Origin: Hwanghaeella grinnelliae
GTDB taxonomy: Bacteria > Pseudomonadota > Alphaproteobacteria > UBA8366 > Aestuariispiraceae
Assembly: GCF_004005845.1 (NCBI RefSeq)
Contig: NZ_SADE01000004.1
Span: 186,001-250,000, forward strand
Reading direction: 5' to 3'
DNA length: 64,000 bases
The position numbers and the translations under genes were made by a program. Numbering within the stretch: position 1 is the first letter of the stretch; the number at the start of each line of letters is the position of its first letter. Under the pieces are notes generated by a model. The model was not told the origin of the DNA. It did not search any database and saw nothing but the letters and a program-made list of their open reading frames with translations. Shown piece by piece: positions 47,579 to 56,305 of the stretch.

Positions 47579-48886
47579 CTAGCGCTTGTGTCCGGTGTGC
47601 AGCTTCTTCTCGAGATAAATCGAGTACCGCGACATCCCGAAACAACAGACCAGGTAGATTGAACCAACAAAGATGTAGCCCGTGTGTTCCATGCCCAGCC
47701 ATTGGGTCGAGGTGACAGACTGTTTCATGGTCAAGAGCAGGTCGAGAAGACCGATGATCGAAACCAGCGTCGTGTCCTTGAACAGACCGATGAAGGTGGA
47801 AACGATATTCGGAATGACGATCTTCAGGGCCTGTGGCAGAACCACCAGGCGCATCGACATATTGTAGTTGAGGCCAAGGGCATCGGCCGCTTCGAACTGT
47901 CCCTTGGGAATGGCCTGCAGCCCGCCGCGAACCACTTCCGCCATATAGGCCGAAGAGAACAGGGACATGCCGACCAGCGCCCGGATCAGGTTGTCGAAAT
48001 CCACCCCTTCGGGAAGGAAAAGCGGCAACATGAACTGGGCCATGAACAGAACGGTAATCAGCGGAACGGACCGGATCAGTTCGATGAACCCGATGCAGAG
48101 CATCTGGATCAGCGGCATGTTGTTCGCCCGCCGCCCCAAGGCGAGGACGATGCCCAGCGGCAGAGAAACACCGATTGCCACCGCCGACAGGACGAGGGTC
48201 AGCATGAACCCGCCGAACTTGTTCGTCCCGATGACGTCCAAGCCAAATCCAAAGGCCAGGAAGTACATAACGGCGATTGCATAGGTGATGCCGAAACCCA
48301 ACATGGCTTGTCCGGGATTGTATTGCTGTCTGCCTCTGAAGCCCAGGAACAGGCCGCCGACGGCCAAGACCAAGGTGATGACGATTCCTATCGTCGACTG
48401 TAGCGTCGTCATCTCGATCGGCCCATGAAGCAGCGCGGTGGCAACCCATGGGAAAACGAAGATCATCAGCGGACCGGTGATTTTCCGGCCGGGAATCTTA
48501 TCGAACATAACAGGCAGAAGCCCAATGATGAGAAGAATCCCGGTCAGGTTCGGACGCCAGTATGAAGCCGGGTCGTATGGCCCATACATGAACTGATCGA
48601 AACGGGCATCGACAAAGCCCCAGCAGGCGCCGACGGGTTCGCCGACATAGCGTTCAAGGCAATCCTGGAAGTCTTTTGCATGCCAAACGGCCGTCAGGAT
48701 CGCCCAGTCGAAGATTTCCCACGCCAACCAGGCGATGAGATAAGCGGAGACGACGGTGCCGACCCCATAGTACCAAGTGCTGAACAGATTCATCCGAATC
48801 CAGTGAACGGGTCCGACTGCGCTCGCCGGTGGCGGGAGTGTCGGATGCAGTTCCGTTCTTACGTAAGCAATGCTTTCTTTCGACAT
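47579..48886 (-). CDS. aapM: Amino acid ABC transporter permease AapM
   Basis: A 435-residue inner-membrane permease with about eight helices. The long N-terminal part includes a periplasmic loop (ERYVGEPVGACWGFVDAR) found in Aap-type permeases. The C-terminal MetI domain carries the EAA loop (EAADALGLNYNMSMRLVVLPQALK) that contacts AapP. The ribosome binding site GGAGAG lies inside the end of aapQ; the two genes are three bases apart. Confidence 0.93.
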   Translation of the reverse strand: MSKESIAYVRTELHPTLPPPASAVGPVHWIRMNLFSTWYYGVGTVVSAYLIAWLAWEIFDWAILTAVWHAKDFQDCLERYVGEPVGACWGFVDARFDQFMYGPYDPASYWRPNLTGILLIIGLLPVMFDKIPGRKITGPLMIFVFPWVATALLHGPIEMTTLQSTIGIVITLVLAVGGLFLGFRGRQQYNPGQAMLGFGITYAIAVMYFLAFGFGLDVIGTNKFGGFMLTLVLSAVAIGVSLPLGIVLALGRRANNMPLIQMLCIGFIELIRSVPLITVLFMAQFMLPLFLPEGVDFDNLIRALVGMSLFSSAYMAEVVRGGLQAIPKGQFEAADALGLNYNMSMRLVVLPQALKIVIPNIVSTFIGLFKDTTLVSIIGLLDLLLTMKQSVTSTQWLGMEHTGYIFVGSIYLVCCFGMSRYSIYLEKKLHTGHKR

Positions 48887-48889
48887 GGC

Positions 48890-50119
48890 TTATCTCTCCA
48901 CCAGCGTGACGCTTTTGTTGTACCAGTTCATGAACAGAGAAATCACCAGCGAGATCGTAAGGTAGACCCCCATGGTCATCGCGATGATTTCAACAGCGTT
49001 ACCGGTTTGGTTGAGAGAGACGCCCGTGAAAATGTTGACCAGATCGGGATAACCGATGGCAACGGCGAGCGACGAGTTCTTGGTCAAGTTAAGATACTGA
49101 CTGGTCATCGGCGGGACGATGACGCGCATCGCCTGCGGAATGATAACCTTGCGGGTCGTGATGTTGGGACGAAGCCCAAGCGCGAACGCCGCTTCGGTCT
49201 GTCCGTGACTGACAGATTGGATGCCGGAACGAACCGCTTCCGCGATGAACGCGCCGGTATAGACCACAAGCGCCAGCAGAAGCCCCATCAAGCTGCCCGG
49301 TAGTGTCGCGCCGCCGCGGAGGTTGAAGCGGCCCGGCTCCGGCAGGTCCCAACCGATCGGCCCGCCCATGATTAAATACGCGATGACGGGGAACACGATC
49401 AGCATTGCGATGGATGTCCACAACACGGGGAAGGGCTGCCCGGTTGCGTCCTGACGTTTCTTCGCCCATTTGGCAAGGACGACGATCCCGGCGATCGCGA
49501 GTGCCAGCGCAATGGGTATCGCTTGCCAGCCCGGATTCAGGATCGCATTGGGATAATTGATGCCACGCTGGGAGATGAAAACCATGTCGAGGCCGAACAA
49601 ATTGAACGCCCCCAATTGCCGTTTGCCGTCGATGGTTTCGAACAATTCCGGCAATGTCAGCCAAACCGCGAAATACCAAATGAAAATATGAAGCAGAAGC
49701 GGAATATTCCGCATCACTTCGACATAGCAAGACGCCAGGAAATTGATCAGCGGGTTCTTGCTGAGCCGTAGAACCCCCATTGTGAACCCGACAATCGTCG
49801 CCAGGACGACACCGATTGCGGAAATCACCAGGGTGTTGACCAATCCCAGGATGAAGACATCCCCATGGGTCGACGAGTTCACGTCGAAATCCGTGAGGTT
49901 GAATTCCGCACTCGTCGGGTTGAACCCGGCGATTTGGTCCATGAATCCGAAACCAGGGCTCAACCCCCGGGCTTCCATGTTCGTTGCCGTATTATTTACG
50001 ATGTAGCCGATAAATGCGACGAACAGCGAAATCACCACAACCTGCATGATGATCGCTCTCGTGCGTTTGTCGTACCACCAACTTACGCCGCCCCCGGCGC
50101 GTTCGGCTTCGACCGCCAT
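48890..50119 (-). CDS. aapQ: Amino acid ABC transporter permease AapQ
   Basis: A 409-residue permease partner of AapM. The N-terminal helix (about 27-47) is followed by a long periplasmic loop (IAGFNPTSAEFNLTDFD), then the MetI domain with IGVVLATIVGFTMGVLRL and, near the C-terminus, the EAA loop (EAAFALGLRPNITTRKVIIPQAM). A GAGG site precedes the ATG. It lies 362 bases downstream of aapJ, separated by a strong stem-loop. Confidence 0.93.
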   Translation of the reverse strand: MAVEAERAGGGVSWWYDKRTRAIIMQVVVISLFVAFIGYIVNNTATNMEARGLSPGFGFMDQIAGFNPTSAEFNLTDFDVNSSTHGDVFILGLVNTLVISAIGVVLATIVGFTMGVLRLSKNPLINFLASCYVEVMRNIPLLLHIFIWYFAVWLTLPELFETIDGKRQLGAFNLFGLDMVFISQRGINYPNAILNPGWQAIPIALALAIAGIVVLAKWAKKRQDATGQPFPVLWTSIAMLIVFPVIAYLIMGGPIGWDLPEPGRFNLRGGATLPGSLMGLLLALVVYTGAFIAEAVRSGIQSVSHGQTEAAFALGLRPNITTRKVIIPQAMRVIVPPMTSQYLNLTKNSSLAVAIGYPDLVNIFTGVSLNQTGNAVEIIAMTMGVYLTISLVISLFMNWYNKSVTLVER

Positions 50120-50481
50120 TTTGTTACCTCGCCTCTACGTCACCCAAAAAACCTGTTCATTTTGTTCGAGTAACCGGCCCATCTGTCCCGCAGGCCTTTG
50201 GTTCTCTCTATTTGTTCTGGTGCGCAAAATAGACACCCGGAACTTTTATGCCTCCCCCACTTCAAAACGCTGTTTTAGAAATCGACAAACGAAATACGAA
50301 CTCAACCAAAACAATATCCGACAGTTCCGTTTCAGAAGCTTGCCCAGGGGCGCGATGAAATGATCGTACCCCGAAAACCGGCCCCGGAAATAGGACGAGG
50401 CGGGCCCTCGGCGCTGTTGCGCCGCTGACCCGCCTCGCACTTAGGCTATTTCACAATAGACTCCGTTCGGTAAGCTTGTTC
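50120..50481. other. aapJ-aapQ spacer
   Basis: Apart from the stem-loop at 50396-50437 nothing gene-like was seen in these 362 bases. The part from 50240 to 50330 is AT-rich and could carry a secondary promoter for aapQMP. Confidence 0.4.
50396..50437 (-). terminator. Stem-loop between aapJ and aapQ (attenuator type)
   Basis: CGAGGCGGG at 50396-50404 pairs with CCCGCCTCG at 50429-50437, with an inner GGCGC-TGTT-GCGCC hairpin at 50410-50423. On the minus strand it begins about 45 bases after the aapJ stop and is followed by only a short T-rich stretch. This is the common device that yields more binding protein than permease mRNA. Confidence 0.65.
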
Positions 50482-51495
50482 TTACCGGAACGGCGGGGAA
50501 TACAGGATCCCGCCCTTGGTCCACAGCGCGTTAACGCCACGGGCCAGACCGAGGGCCGTATTCGGGCCGATATTGCGTTCATAGATTTCACTGTAGTTGC
50601 CACCGGCTTTGATCGCTCGGGCGGCCCACTCGTTGTCCAGACCGATCATCGCGCCGAGATCGCCTTCGGAGCCCAGGAGGCGCCGAATTTCCGGATTGTT
50701 GGAGTTTTTCATTTCATCGGCATTGGCGGCGGTAACCCCCAGTTCCTCAGCCGTGATAAGCGCGTTCAACGTCCAGCGACCGATGTCGCCCCATTGGTTG
50801 TCGCCATGGCGAACCAGCGGGCCGAGCGGCTCTTTGGAAATGATTTCCGGCAGAACGACATGCTCGTCCGGGTTGGACAGAACGACACGCGTCGCGGCCA
50901 GACCGGAGCGGTCCGTCGTGTAAACGTCGCAGGCACCGCTTTCATAGTTCTGGCGGGCTTCGGCGTTATCTTCGATGACGATCGGCGTGAAGGTCATGTT
51001 GTTGGCGCGGAAATAGTCAGCCAAGTTCAACTCGGTCGTCGTACCGGTCTGGATGCAGACGGACGCACCATCCAGTTCCAGGGCGGACTTAACGCCAAGA
51101 TCGGACTTCACCATGAAACCCTGGCCATCATAGTAGTTGACGCCGAGGAACTCGAACCCGAGGTCGGTGTCACGGCTGAATGTCCAGGTGGTGTTACGGG
51201 CCAGAACGTCGACCTCGCCGGACTGCAACGCGGGGAAGCGCGTCTTACCGGTGGTCGGCGTGAACTTCACCGCTTTCGGATCGCCGAGAACGGCCGCGGC
51301 CATGGCCCGGCAGAAATCGACGTCGAAACCGGCCCATTCGCCTTTGTCGTCCGGAGACGCAAAGCCGGCAAGACCGGTGGTCACGCCACAATCGATGTAT
51401 CCTTTGGCTTTAACGTCGTCGAGCGTGCCAGCGCTCGCAACGCTCGAGCACAGCAGCGTTGCCGCGCTCGCAGTCAGAAGGGTTTTGAGCTTCAT
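50482..51495 (-). CDS. aapJ: General L-amino acid ABC transporter substrate-binding protein AapJ
   Basis: The start at 51495 gives 337 residues with a signal peptide MKLKTLLTASAATLLCSSVASA, cleavage likely after ASA at 22. The mature part is a cluster 3 type binding protein: LDDVKAKGYIDCGVTTGLAGFA, GFDVDFCRAMAAAVLGDP, ARNTTWTFSRDTDLGFEF and the C-terminal GLARGVNALWTKGG. AapJ binds a broad range of L-amino acids, especially Glu and Asp. The two conserved Cys pairs in the protein suggest disulfides. It heads aapJQMP. Confidence 0.94.
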   Translation of the reverse strand: MKLKTLLTASAATLLCSSVASAGTLDDVKAKGYIDCGVTTGLAGFASPDDKGEWAGFDVDFCRAMAAAVLGDPKAVKFTPTTGKTRFPALQSGEVDVLARNTTWTFSRDTDLGFEFLGVNYYDGQGFMVKSDLGVKSALELDGASVCIQTGTTTELNLADYFRANNMTFTPIVIEDNAEARQNYESGACDVYTTDRSGLAATRVVLSNPDEHVVLPEIISKEPLGPLVRHGDNQWGDIGRWTLNALITAEELGVTAANADEMKNSNNPEIRRLLGSEGDLGAMIGLDNEWAARAIKAGGNYSEIYERNIGPNTALGLARGVNALWTKGGILYSPPFR

Positions 51496-51911
51496 TATGC
51501 AGTTACCCCTATTTTCCTCGGTTATGAACCTACGCGACTTCAACGCCCGACCGATTTAACGGCGTACCGCCCGACGGAATCGGGAATGGATGCACGGCGA
51601 TGTTATCGGTCAAGTACAGAAGCCCCCTAGCTTGAAGCCGGTCGGCTGGTAATTTTGCCCGTACCCTCTGGATCTTTTGCCCTGAGTGGTCAGGCCCCAG
51701 CCTTCCGCCTGGATTTAGAGTGGCACCGCTAATCTGGTTTGGCCAGACGTTAATTTACTGATTTTTGCCGATTTTTGGGCCTATTCGTGAATTTTCCGAA
51801 CAGGCTGCACTGCACTGCACTATAACCATTTGGTGTTTTAGCGATTTATCGCCTTTGGCATGGAATCTGCTTGTCCATTCTACGCGGCTTATTCCGCAGG
51901 AGGATTGAACA
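51496..51911. promoter_or_regulatory. Divergent spacer upstream of aapJ
   Basis: These 416 bases carry the aapJ promoter (leftward) and that of the hypothetical gene at 51912. Seen here: a direct repeat of GATTTTTG at 51760-51767 and 51770-51777, and three tandem copies of CTGCA at 51805-51819 directly followed by TATAAC at 51821-51826, which may be a plus-strand -10 box. No sigma-54 site was found. Confidence 0.35.
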
Positions 51912-52328
51912 ATGCATATACGTAAAGACAGCCCCGCAGAAGCGGATCCGGATGTCGGGTTCTCCCGGGCGGCCGATGAGGAGCACCTGATCGACGACCT
52001 GGCGCAACCGTTTCTGGATCTCGCGGAGAAATATGAATCGGCCCGTCAGAACGACGTCGATACCCAAACCTGGCATGCGATTCAGGACGCGAACGTCTAT
52101 GTGTGGCGTTTCGTGGCGAATTACCTGCCTGGACAACTGGACAAAACCGTTTCCGGCGAAATGTCGGAGGTGCTGATCCGCATCGGCGATTTCATGCAAC
52201 AGGCTTGCCTGTCGCTTCGGGAAAATCGCGACGACGCGCTTGAGCTGCGCGTGATCGAGTTGAACTTGAACATGTGCGCGCAGATCTTGAACCTGCGGCA
52301 GGAAATGCTCGGTCTGACGGAAGCGTAA
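51912..52328 (+). CDS. Hypothetical helical protein
   Basis: A 138-residue soluble protein, acidic at the N-terminus, that I do not recognise. After about 15 disordered residues it is nearly all alpha-helical: LIDDLAQPFLDLAEKYESA, TWHAIQDANVYVWRFVANYL, MSEVLIRIGDFMQQACLSL and ELNLNMCAQILNLRQEM. There is no signal peptide or membrane segment. The GCAGGAGG ribosome binding site is very strong, so it is likely a real, well-translated gene. General resemblance to small flagellar regulators such as FlaF was considered but is weak. Confidence 0.8.
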   Translation: MHIRKDSPAEADPDVGFSRAADEEHLIDDLAQPFLDLAEKYESARQNDVDTQTWHAIQDANVYVWRFVANYLPGQLDKTVSGEMSEVLIRIGDFMQQACLSLRENRDDALELRVIELNLNMCAQILNLRQEMLGLTEA

Positions 52329-52434
52329 GGATGCTTGTGCCGGTCGGGTCTGTATCGTTGAGGGCGATACGATCAGGCTGCTGAAGCTTGCCTTGCTTTT
52401 ACCCGGAACGCGCAAGCGTTCGGGACGGTTGTTG

Positions 52435-52471
52435 CCGTGCGGTCGCCGCCTGAAGAAGGCGGGCCGCACGG
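52435..52471 (+). terminator. Two-step GC stem-loop after the hypothetical gene
   Basis: CCGTGCGG at 52435-52442 pairs with CCGCACGG at 52464-52471; inside, CCGCCT at 52446-52451 pairs with AGGCGG at 52457-52462. A smaller GAACGC-GCAA-GCGTTC hairpin sits just before it at about 52405-52420. There is no T tract, so it may be a terminator helper, a REP-like element or part of a structured RNA. Confidence 0.45.
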
Positions 52472-52540
52472 AATGACCGTTGTTGCCCCATCGCCCATTG
52501 TAGCGTGCCCCGCCGTATGATTCGTCGGTGACGTGATCTG

Positions 52541-52597
52541 GGGGCAATACTGATTTCCGCCTGAGGGCGGAGATTCCGTGCGTCGCACCGTTGCCCC
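52541..52597. other. Potential branched RNA element upstream of the denD-like gene
   Basis: GGGGCAA at 52541-52547 and TTGCCCC at 52591-52597 are perfect complements enclosing two hairpins: TCCGCC-TGAG-GGCGGA at 52556-52571 and GTGC-GTC-GCAC at 52578-52588. This is a three-way-junction shape. It shares CCGCCTGA, TTCCGTGCG and GTTGCCCC blocks with the element at 52430-52490. It does not match a riboswitch class I know. Confidence 0.35.
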
Positions 52598-52709
52598 TCA
52601 CACTTCCATATCTATGATGATTTGAACTGCTGCGGATGCGGCAGAAACAATCATGTCCACGGATAGCAGACAAAGCCCGCAAATATAGGGCTGCGTGAGG
52701 GGAGAGACG

Positions 52710-53696
52710 ATGAAGGTTGTGATCACGGGCGGTACGGGTTTTGTCGGGACGCGGTTGGCGCGCAAGATCTTGGACAAAGGCACGCTGGCCGGTCCTTCGG
52801 GAAAACAGGAACCCGTCGACGAGATTGTGCTCTTCGATGTCGCGTTGCCGCCGTCTTTGCCGGAAGGAATGGACGATCGCGTCTCCATGCGCCAGGGCGA
52901 AATCGCGGACAAGGACACCGTCGATGCATTGATCGATCAACCCGACATCGGCGTTTTTCATTTGGCATCTGTGGTTAGCGGCGGCGGGGAGAAGGATTTC
53001 GACCTCGCCATGCGCGTGAATTTGGATGGCGGACGCTACGTGCTGGAAGCTTGCCGCGCCTTGGGATCGGCGCCGCGCGTGCTGTTCACCAGCTCCATCG
53101 CGACTTTCGGCGGGGCAGCGATGCCGGATGTGGTGGGGGATTTGGTCAAGCAAACGCCCCAGACCACCTATGGGATGACGAAGGCCGTTCTGGAACTGAT
53201 GATCAACGACTATACGCGCAAAGGCTTCCTCGATGGGCGCAGCGCACGGTTGCCGACCGTTATCATCCGTCCCGGCAAGCCGAACGCGGCCGCCAGCAGT
53301 TTCTTCAGCGGGATGTTCCGCGAACCCTTGGCCGGCGTTGAATGCAAAATCCCCGTTCCCCCCGATGTCCGGCACCCTGTGATCGGATACCGAACCGTGG
53401 TCGACGGTATTCTGGCTCTGTACGAGGCGGATAGCGACGCCATCGGCGACGACCGGGCCTTCACGCTTCCCAGCACCAGCGCCACCGTCGCTGAATTGAT
53501 GGACGCCCTGGACCGTGTTGCCGGTGATCGGCCCTTGGGCAAGCGGACGGTGGAGCCGGACCCATTCATTCAGGACATCGTCAAGAATTGGCCGCGCGCG
53601 GCCGGCGCCGACCGTGCCCTGGCCCTTGGCTTGCCGCATGACAACAGCCTGGACGACATCGTCCGTGCCTATATCGCGGACTATGTCGACATCTAG
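52710..53696 (+). CDS. denD: D-erythronate dehydrogenase-like SDR (DenD family)
   Basis: An extended SDR of 328 residues, starting at the ATG after GGGGAGAG. VVITGGTGFVGTRLARK is the NAD loop; TSSIATFGG and YGMTK give the Ser-Tyr-Lys triad; RLPTVIIRPGKPNAAASSFF and SGMFREPLAG are hallmarks of the DenD group, which oxidises the C2 hydroxyl of D-erythronate as the first step of its breakdown. Related members act on other sugar acids. It is followed by a PRISE-type reductase and a kinase, though the classical OtnK, OtnI and OtnC partners are not present. Confidence 0.82.
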   Translation: MKVVITGGTGFVGTRLARKILDKGTLAGPSGKQEPVDEIVLFDVALPPSLPEGMDDRVSMRQGEIADKDTVDALIDQPDIGVFHLASVVSGGGEKDFDLAMRVNLDGGRYVLEACRALGSAPRVLFTSSIATFGGAAMPDVVGDLVKQTPQTTYGMTKAVLELMINDYTRKGFLDGRSARLPTVIIRPGKPNAAASSFFSGMFREPLAGVECKIPVPPDVRHPVIGYRTVVDGILALYEADSDAIGDDRAFTLPSTSATVAELMDALDRVAGDRPLGKRTVEPDPFIQDIVKNWPRAAGADRALALGLPHDNSLDDIVRAYIADYVDI

Positions 53697-53737
53697 ACCT
53701 ACGCGCTTAACCGACAGCCTATAAGGGAGAGAATATA

Positions 53738-54796
53738 ATGGGTAAAAAGGCAGTCATTGTCGGCGCGCTCGGCGTTATCGGGCGAAACCTGATGGACCGT
53801 CTGGCGGAGACCGGCGAATGGGAGATCGTCGGCCTTTCCCGGCGGTCGCCCGATTTTGAAGCGCCCGCTGAGTTCATATCGGTCGATCTATTGGATCGGG
53901 CGGATGCTGAGGCGAAGCTCGCCCATTTGTCGGACGTTACCCATATCTTCTATACGGCGTTTCAAGCCCGGCCGACCTGGGCGGAGCACGGTGCGCCGAA
54001 CCTGGCTATGTTGGTCAATTCGGTCGAGCCCATTGCAGCCGCGTCACCGGGGCTGAAACATGTCCATCTGGTGCAAGGGAACAAAATCTACGGTTCTCAT
54101 CTAGGGCCGTTCAAGACGCCGGCGCGGGAAGATGACCCGCCGCACATGCTGCCGAACTTCTATTGGGATCAGGAAAACTGGTTGCGCGAAAACCAGCCGG
54201 GCAAGGACTGGACCTGGTCCGCTTCCAGGCCACAAACCGTTTGCGGTTTCGCGCTGGGAAACCCGATGAACATCACGACCTGCATCGCGGTCTATGCCGC
54301 TATTTCCAAGGAGCTTGGATTACCGCTGCGTTTTCCTGGCAAACGGGGCGCGTATGAAGCGGTGTATCAGGTGACGGATTCGCATCTGTTGGCCCGGTCG
54401 ATGGAATGGTGCGCCAACAACTCGCACGATGCCGCCGCCAATCAGGTCTTCAATGTAACCAATACGGACTTCTTCCGGTGGAAGAACGTCTGGCCGACCT
54501 TCGCGAAGTTTTTCGACCTTCCGCTGGAAGATGTTCAAACGATTTCGCTGACCGAATTCATGGCGGACAAGGAACCTGTCTGGAACCGTATCGTCGAAAA
54601 GCACGGCCTTCAAAAAGTTCCTTATACGGACATTGCGGCATGGCCCTTCGCTGACTATGTGTTCGGTACCGACTGGGATGTCATGACCTCGACGATCAAG
54701 ATCCGGCAAGCCGGGTTCAACGACTGCATCGATTCCGAGGAAATGTTCCTCCGCGTCTTCAAGGAATTCCAGGACCGAAACGTCATTCCGCGTTAG
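53738..54796 (+). CDS. PRISE-type SDR (progesterone 5-beta-reductase/iridoid synthase-like)
   Basis: A 352-residue extended SDR. AVIVGALGVIGRNLMDRL is a slightly altered nucleotide loop; VQGNKIYGSHLG carries the Lys and Tyr of the PRISE family in place of the usual Tyr-x-x-x-Lys; FYWDQENWL and WSASRPQTVCGFALGNPMN follow the plant-like PRISE proteins. Bacterial members reduce carbonyl or enone groups of unknown metabolites. It starts 41 bases after the denD-like gene and precedes a sugar kinase, so it probably handles an intermediate of the same pathway. Confidence 0.8.
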   Translation: MGKKAVIVGALGVIGRNLMDRLAETGEWEIVGLSRRSPDFEAPAEFISVDLLDRADAEAKLAHLSDVTHIFYTAFQARPTWAEHGAPNLAMLVNSVEPIAAASPGLKHVHLVQGNKIYGSHLGPFKTPAREDDPPHMLPNFYWDQENWLRENQPGKDWTWSASRPQTVCGFALGNPMNITTCIAVYAAISKELGLPLRFPGKRGAYEAVYQVTDSHLLARSMEWCANNSHDAAANQVFNVTNTDFFRWKNVWPTFAKFFDLPLEDVQTISLTEFMADKEPVWNRIVEKHGLQKVPYTDIAAWPFADYVFGTDWDVMTSTIKIRQAGFNDCIDSEEMFLRVFKEFQDRNVIPR

Positions 54797-54825
54797 GGCC
54801 GCCACTGTATGGGAAACACGCCGCG

Positions 54826-55725
54826 ATGATCACTGTCTACGGGTCCATTAACCTGGACGTCGTAAGCAAAATGACCCATTTCCCCGCGGCGGGTGAAACC
54901 GTTCTGACACCTGAAGCCCTGCCGTCTCCGGGCGGCAAGGGCGCCAACCAAGCGGTTGCCGCCGCACGGGCGGGTGGGGCGGTCTATATGGTTGGCGCTG
55001 TCGGCGCGGACGGGTTGAGCGTCATTCCGCTGGAAGCCTTTCGCGAAGCCGGTGTCGATATGCGGGGCGTGGCCGTATTGCCCGGCGAGACCACCGCGAT
55101 AGCATCTGTGATGGTCGATGCAGCAGGGGAAAACCGGATCGTCGTCGCATCGAATGCGAATGGACGGGCGCCGGCCTTGACCGCCGATCACCTCGCCCCC
55201 AGCGGCATTCTGTTGATGCAGATGGAAATTCCGTATCGGTCGAATTGGGACGCATTGGCCGTTTCGAAAAAGCGCGGCGCGAAAGTCATTCTGAACTTGG
55301 CGCCTTTCGGACCCGTCGATAAAGAACTGCTGTCTCAGGTCGACATTCTCGTCGTCAATGAAGGCGAAGCTGCCGCGCTTATCCGGCATTTGGGAATGGA
55401 CGCTGAAAGCACCGAAGAAAAGGCATGGGCGCTGTCCGCGCTCGGCCCCACCGTAGTGATAACCCTTGGCGGCGCCGGATACCTCTGTGCCGGCAAGGCG
55501 GGGCTGATCGTGGGCAAAGCCCTAAATGTCGAAGTCATCGATACGACCGGCGCTGGCGATGCTTTCTGCGGCTGTCTCGCCGCCGCCTTGGACGGCGAAA
55601 GCATGCCGCTTCACGAGGCGTTGCGCTTTGCCGCGGCAGGGGCGTCGCTTGCCTGTACAAAGCTGGGCGCGCAAACGGCCTATGCGTCGAAGGATGAAAT
55701 CGCGGCGCGGATATCAGCCGGTTAG
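54826..55725 (+). CDS. PfkB family carbohydrate kinase (ribokinase-like)
   Basis: A 299-residue kinase. YGSINLDVV, SPGGKGANQAVAAARAGG (PfkB signature 1) and DTTGAGDAFCGCLAAAL (signature 2, with the catalytic Asp in GAGD) are intact; NEGEAAAL and TLGGAGYL give the ATP site. The sequence is nearest to ribokinase, but the setting points to phosphorylation of a sugar or sugar-acid intermediate. Its stop overlaps that of the convergent GNAT gene by four bases. Confidence 0.9.
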   Translation: MITVYGSINLDVVSKMTHFPAAGETVLTPEALPSPGGKGANQAVAAARAGGAVYMVGAVGADGLSVIPLEAFREAGVDMRGVAVLPGETTAIASVMVDAAGENRIVVASNANGRAPALTADHLAPSGILLMQMEIPYRSNWDALAVSKKRGAKVILNLAPFGPVDKELLSQVDILVVNEGEAAALIRHLGMDAESTEEKAWALSALGPTVVITLGGAGYLCAGKAGLIVGKALNVEVIDTTGAGDAFCGCLAAALDGESMPLHEALRFAAAGASLACTKLGAQTAYASKDEIAARISAG

Positions 55726-56255
55726 AGCTGTTTCTCGAAACGTAGAGAGGTCGGCTGTTCGTAGCCGTCATGGGTGAAGGTGCCGACCTGACGAAATCCC
55801 ATGCCGGTGAAGAAAGCATGCAATTCCTTTAATTCGATCCGAGACATGATTTGAAGTCGTCGTATCTGTCGTGCTGCGGCCAGCGCGGTGACGGTGTCGA
55901 ACAGGCGATGGCCGATGCCATGGCCCTGATACGCCGGGTCGACTGCAAGGTGATAGGCATAGAGCAGCGGACCGTCGGCATCTTCCTCAACCTTGGTGAA
56001 TAGGCAGCCGACAATGTCTCCCTCGGACGTTTCTCCAGGTGGCGCTGGATCTTTTCGTGTTTCCGCTGTCAACAAATCGCCGGCTTCCGCATCGCGGATC
56101 ACCCCCTCAACCGTCAGCCGTGTGACGGAGGAGGGGGGATCGACGATACCGTCCTGACCGGCGAAAGCCGATTTGAGGATTTCCAGAACCCGTTCGTGCT
56201 GATCGAAAGCACCGCCGGCAATGGCGATGAGTAAGTCCTTTGTCGTATCACGCAC
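55722..56255 (-). CDS. GNAT family N-acetyltransferase
   Basis: Residues of the GNAT core are clear: LLYAYHLAVDPAYQGHGIGHRLF (motif A, Q-G-H-G-I-G) and the C-terminal LHAFFTGMGFRQVGTF. I place the start at the GTG at 56255, which gives 177 residues; in-frame codons further upstream read Arg/Pro-rich sequence and run into the dehydratase gene. It lies 50 bases after that gene on the same strand and is probably co-transcribed. Substrate unknown. Confidence 0.78.
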   Translation of the reverse strand: MRDTTKDLLIAIAGGAFDQHERVLEILKSAFAGQDGIVDPPSSVTRLTVEGVIRDAEAGDLLTAETRKDPAPPGETSEGDIVGCLFTKVEEDADGPLLYAYHLAVDPAYQGHGIGHRLFDTVTALAAARQIRRLQIMSRIELKELHAFFTGMGFRQVGTFTHDGYEQPTSLRFEKQL

Positions 56256-56305
56256 GTTCGTCTCGGGCCCCCTGGTTGGTACCGGTCCTGTTCGTGTTGG
56301 ACCGA

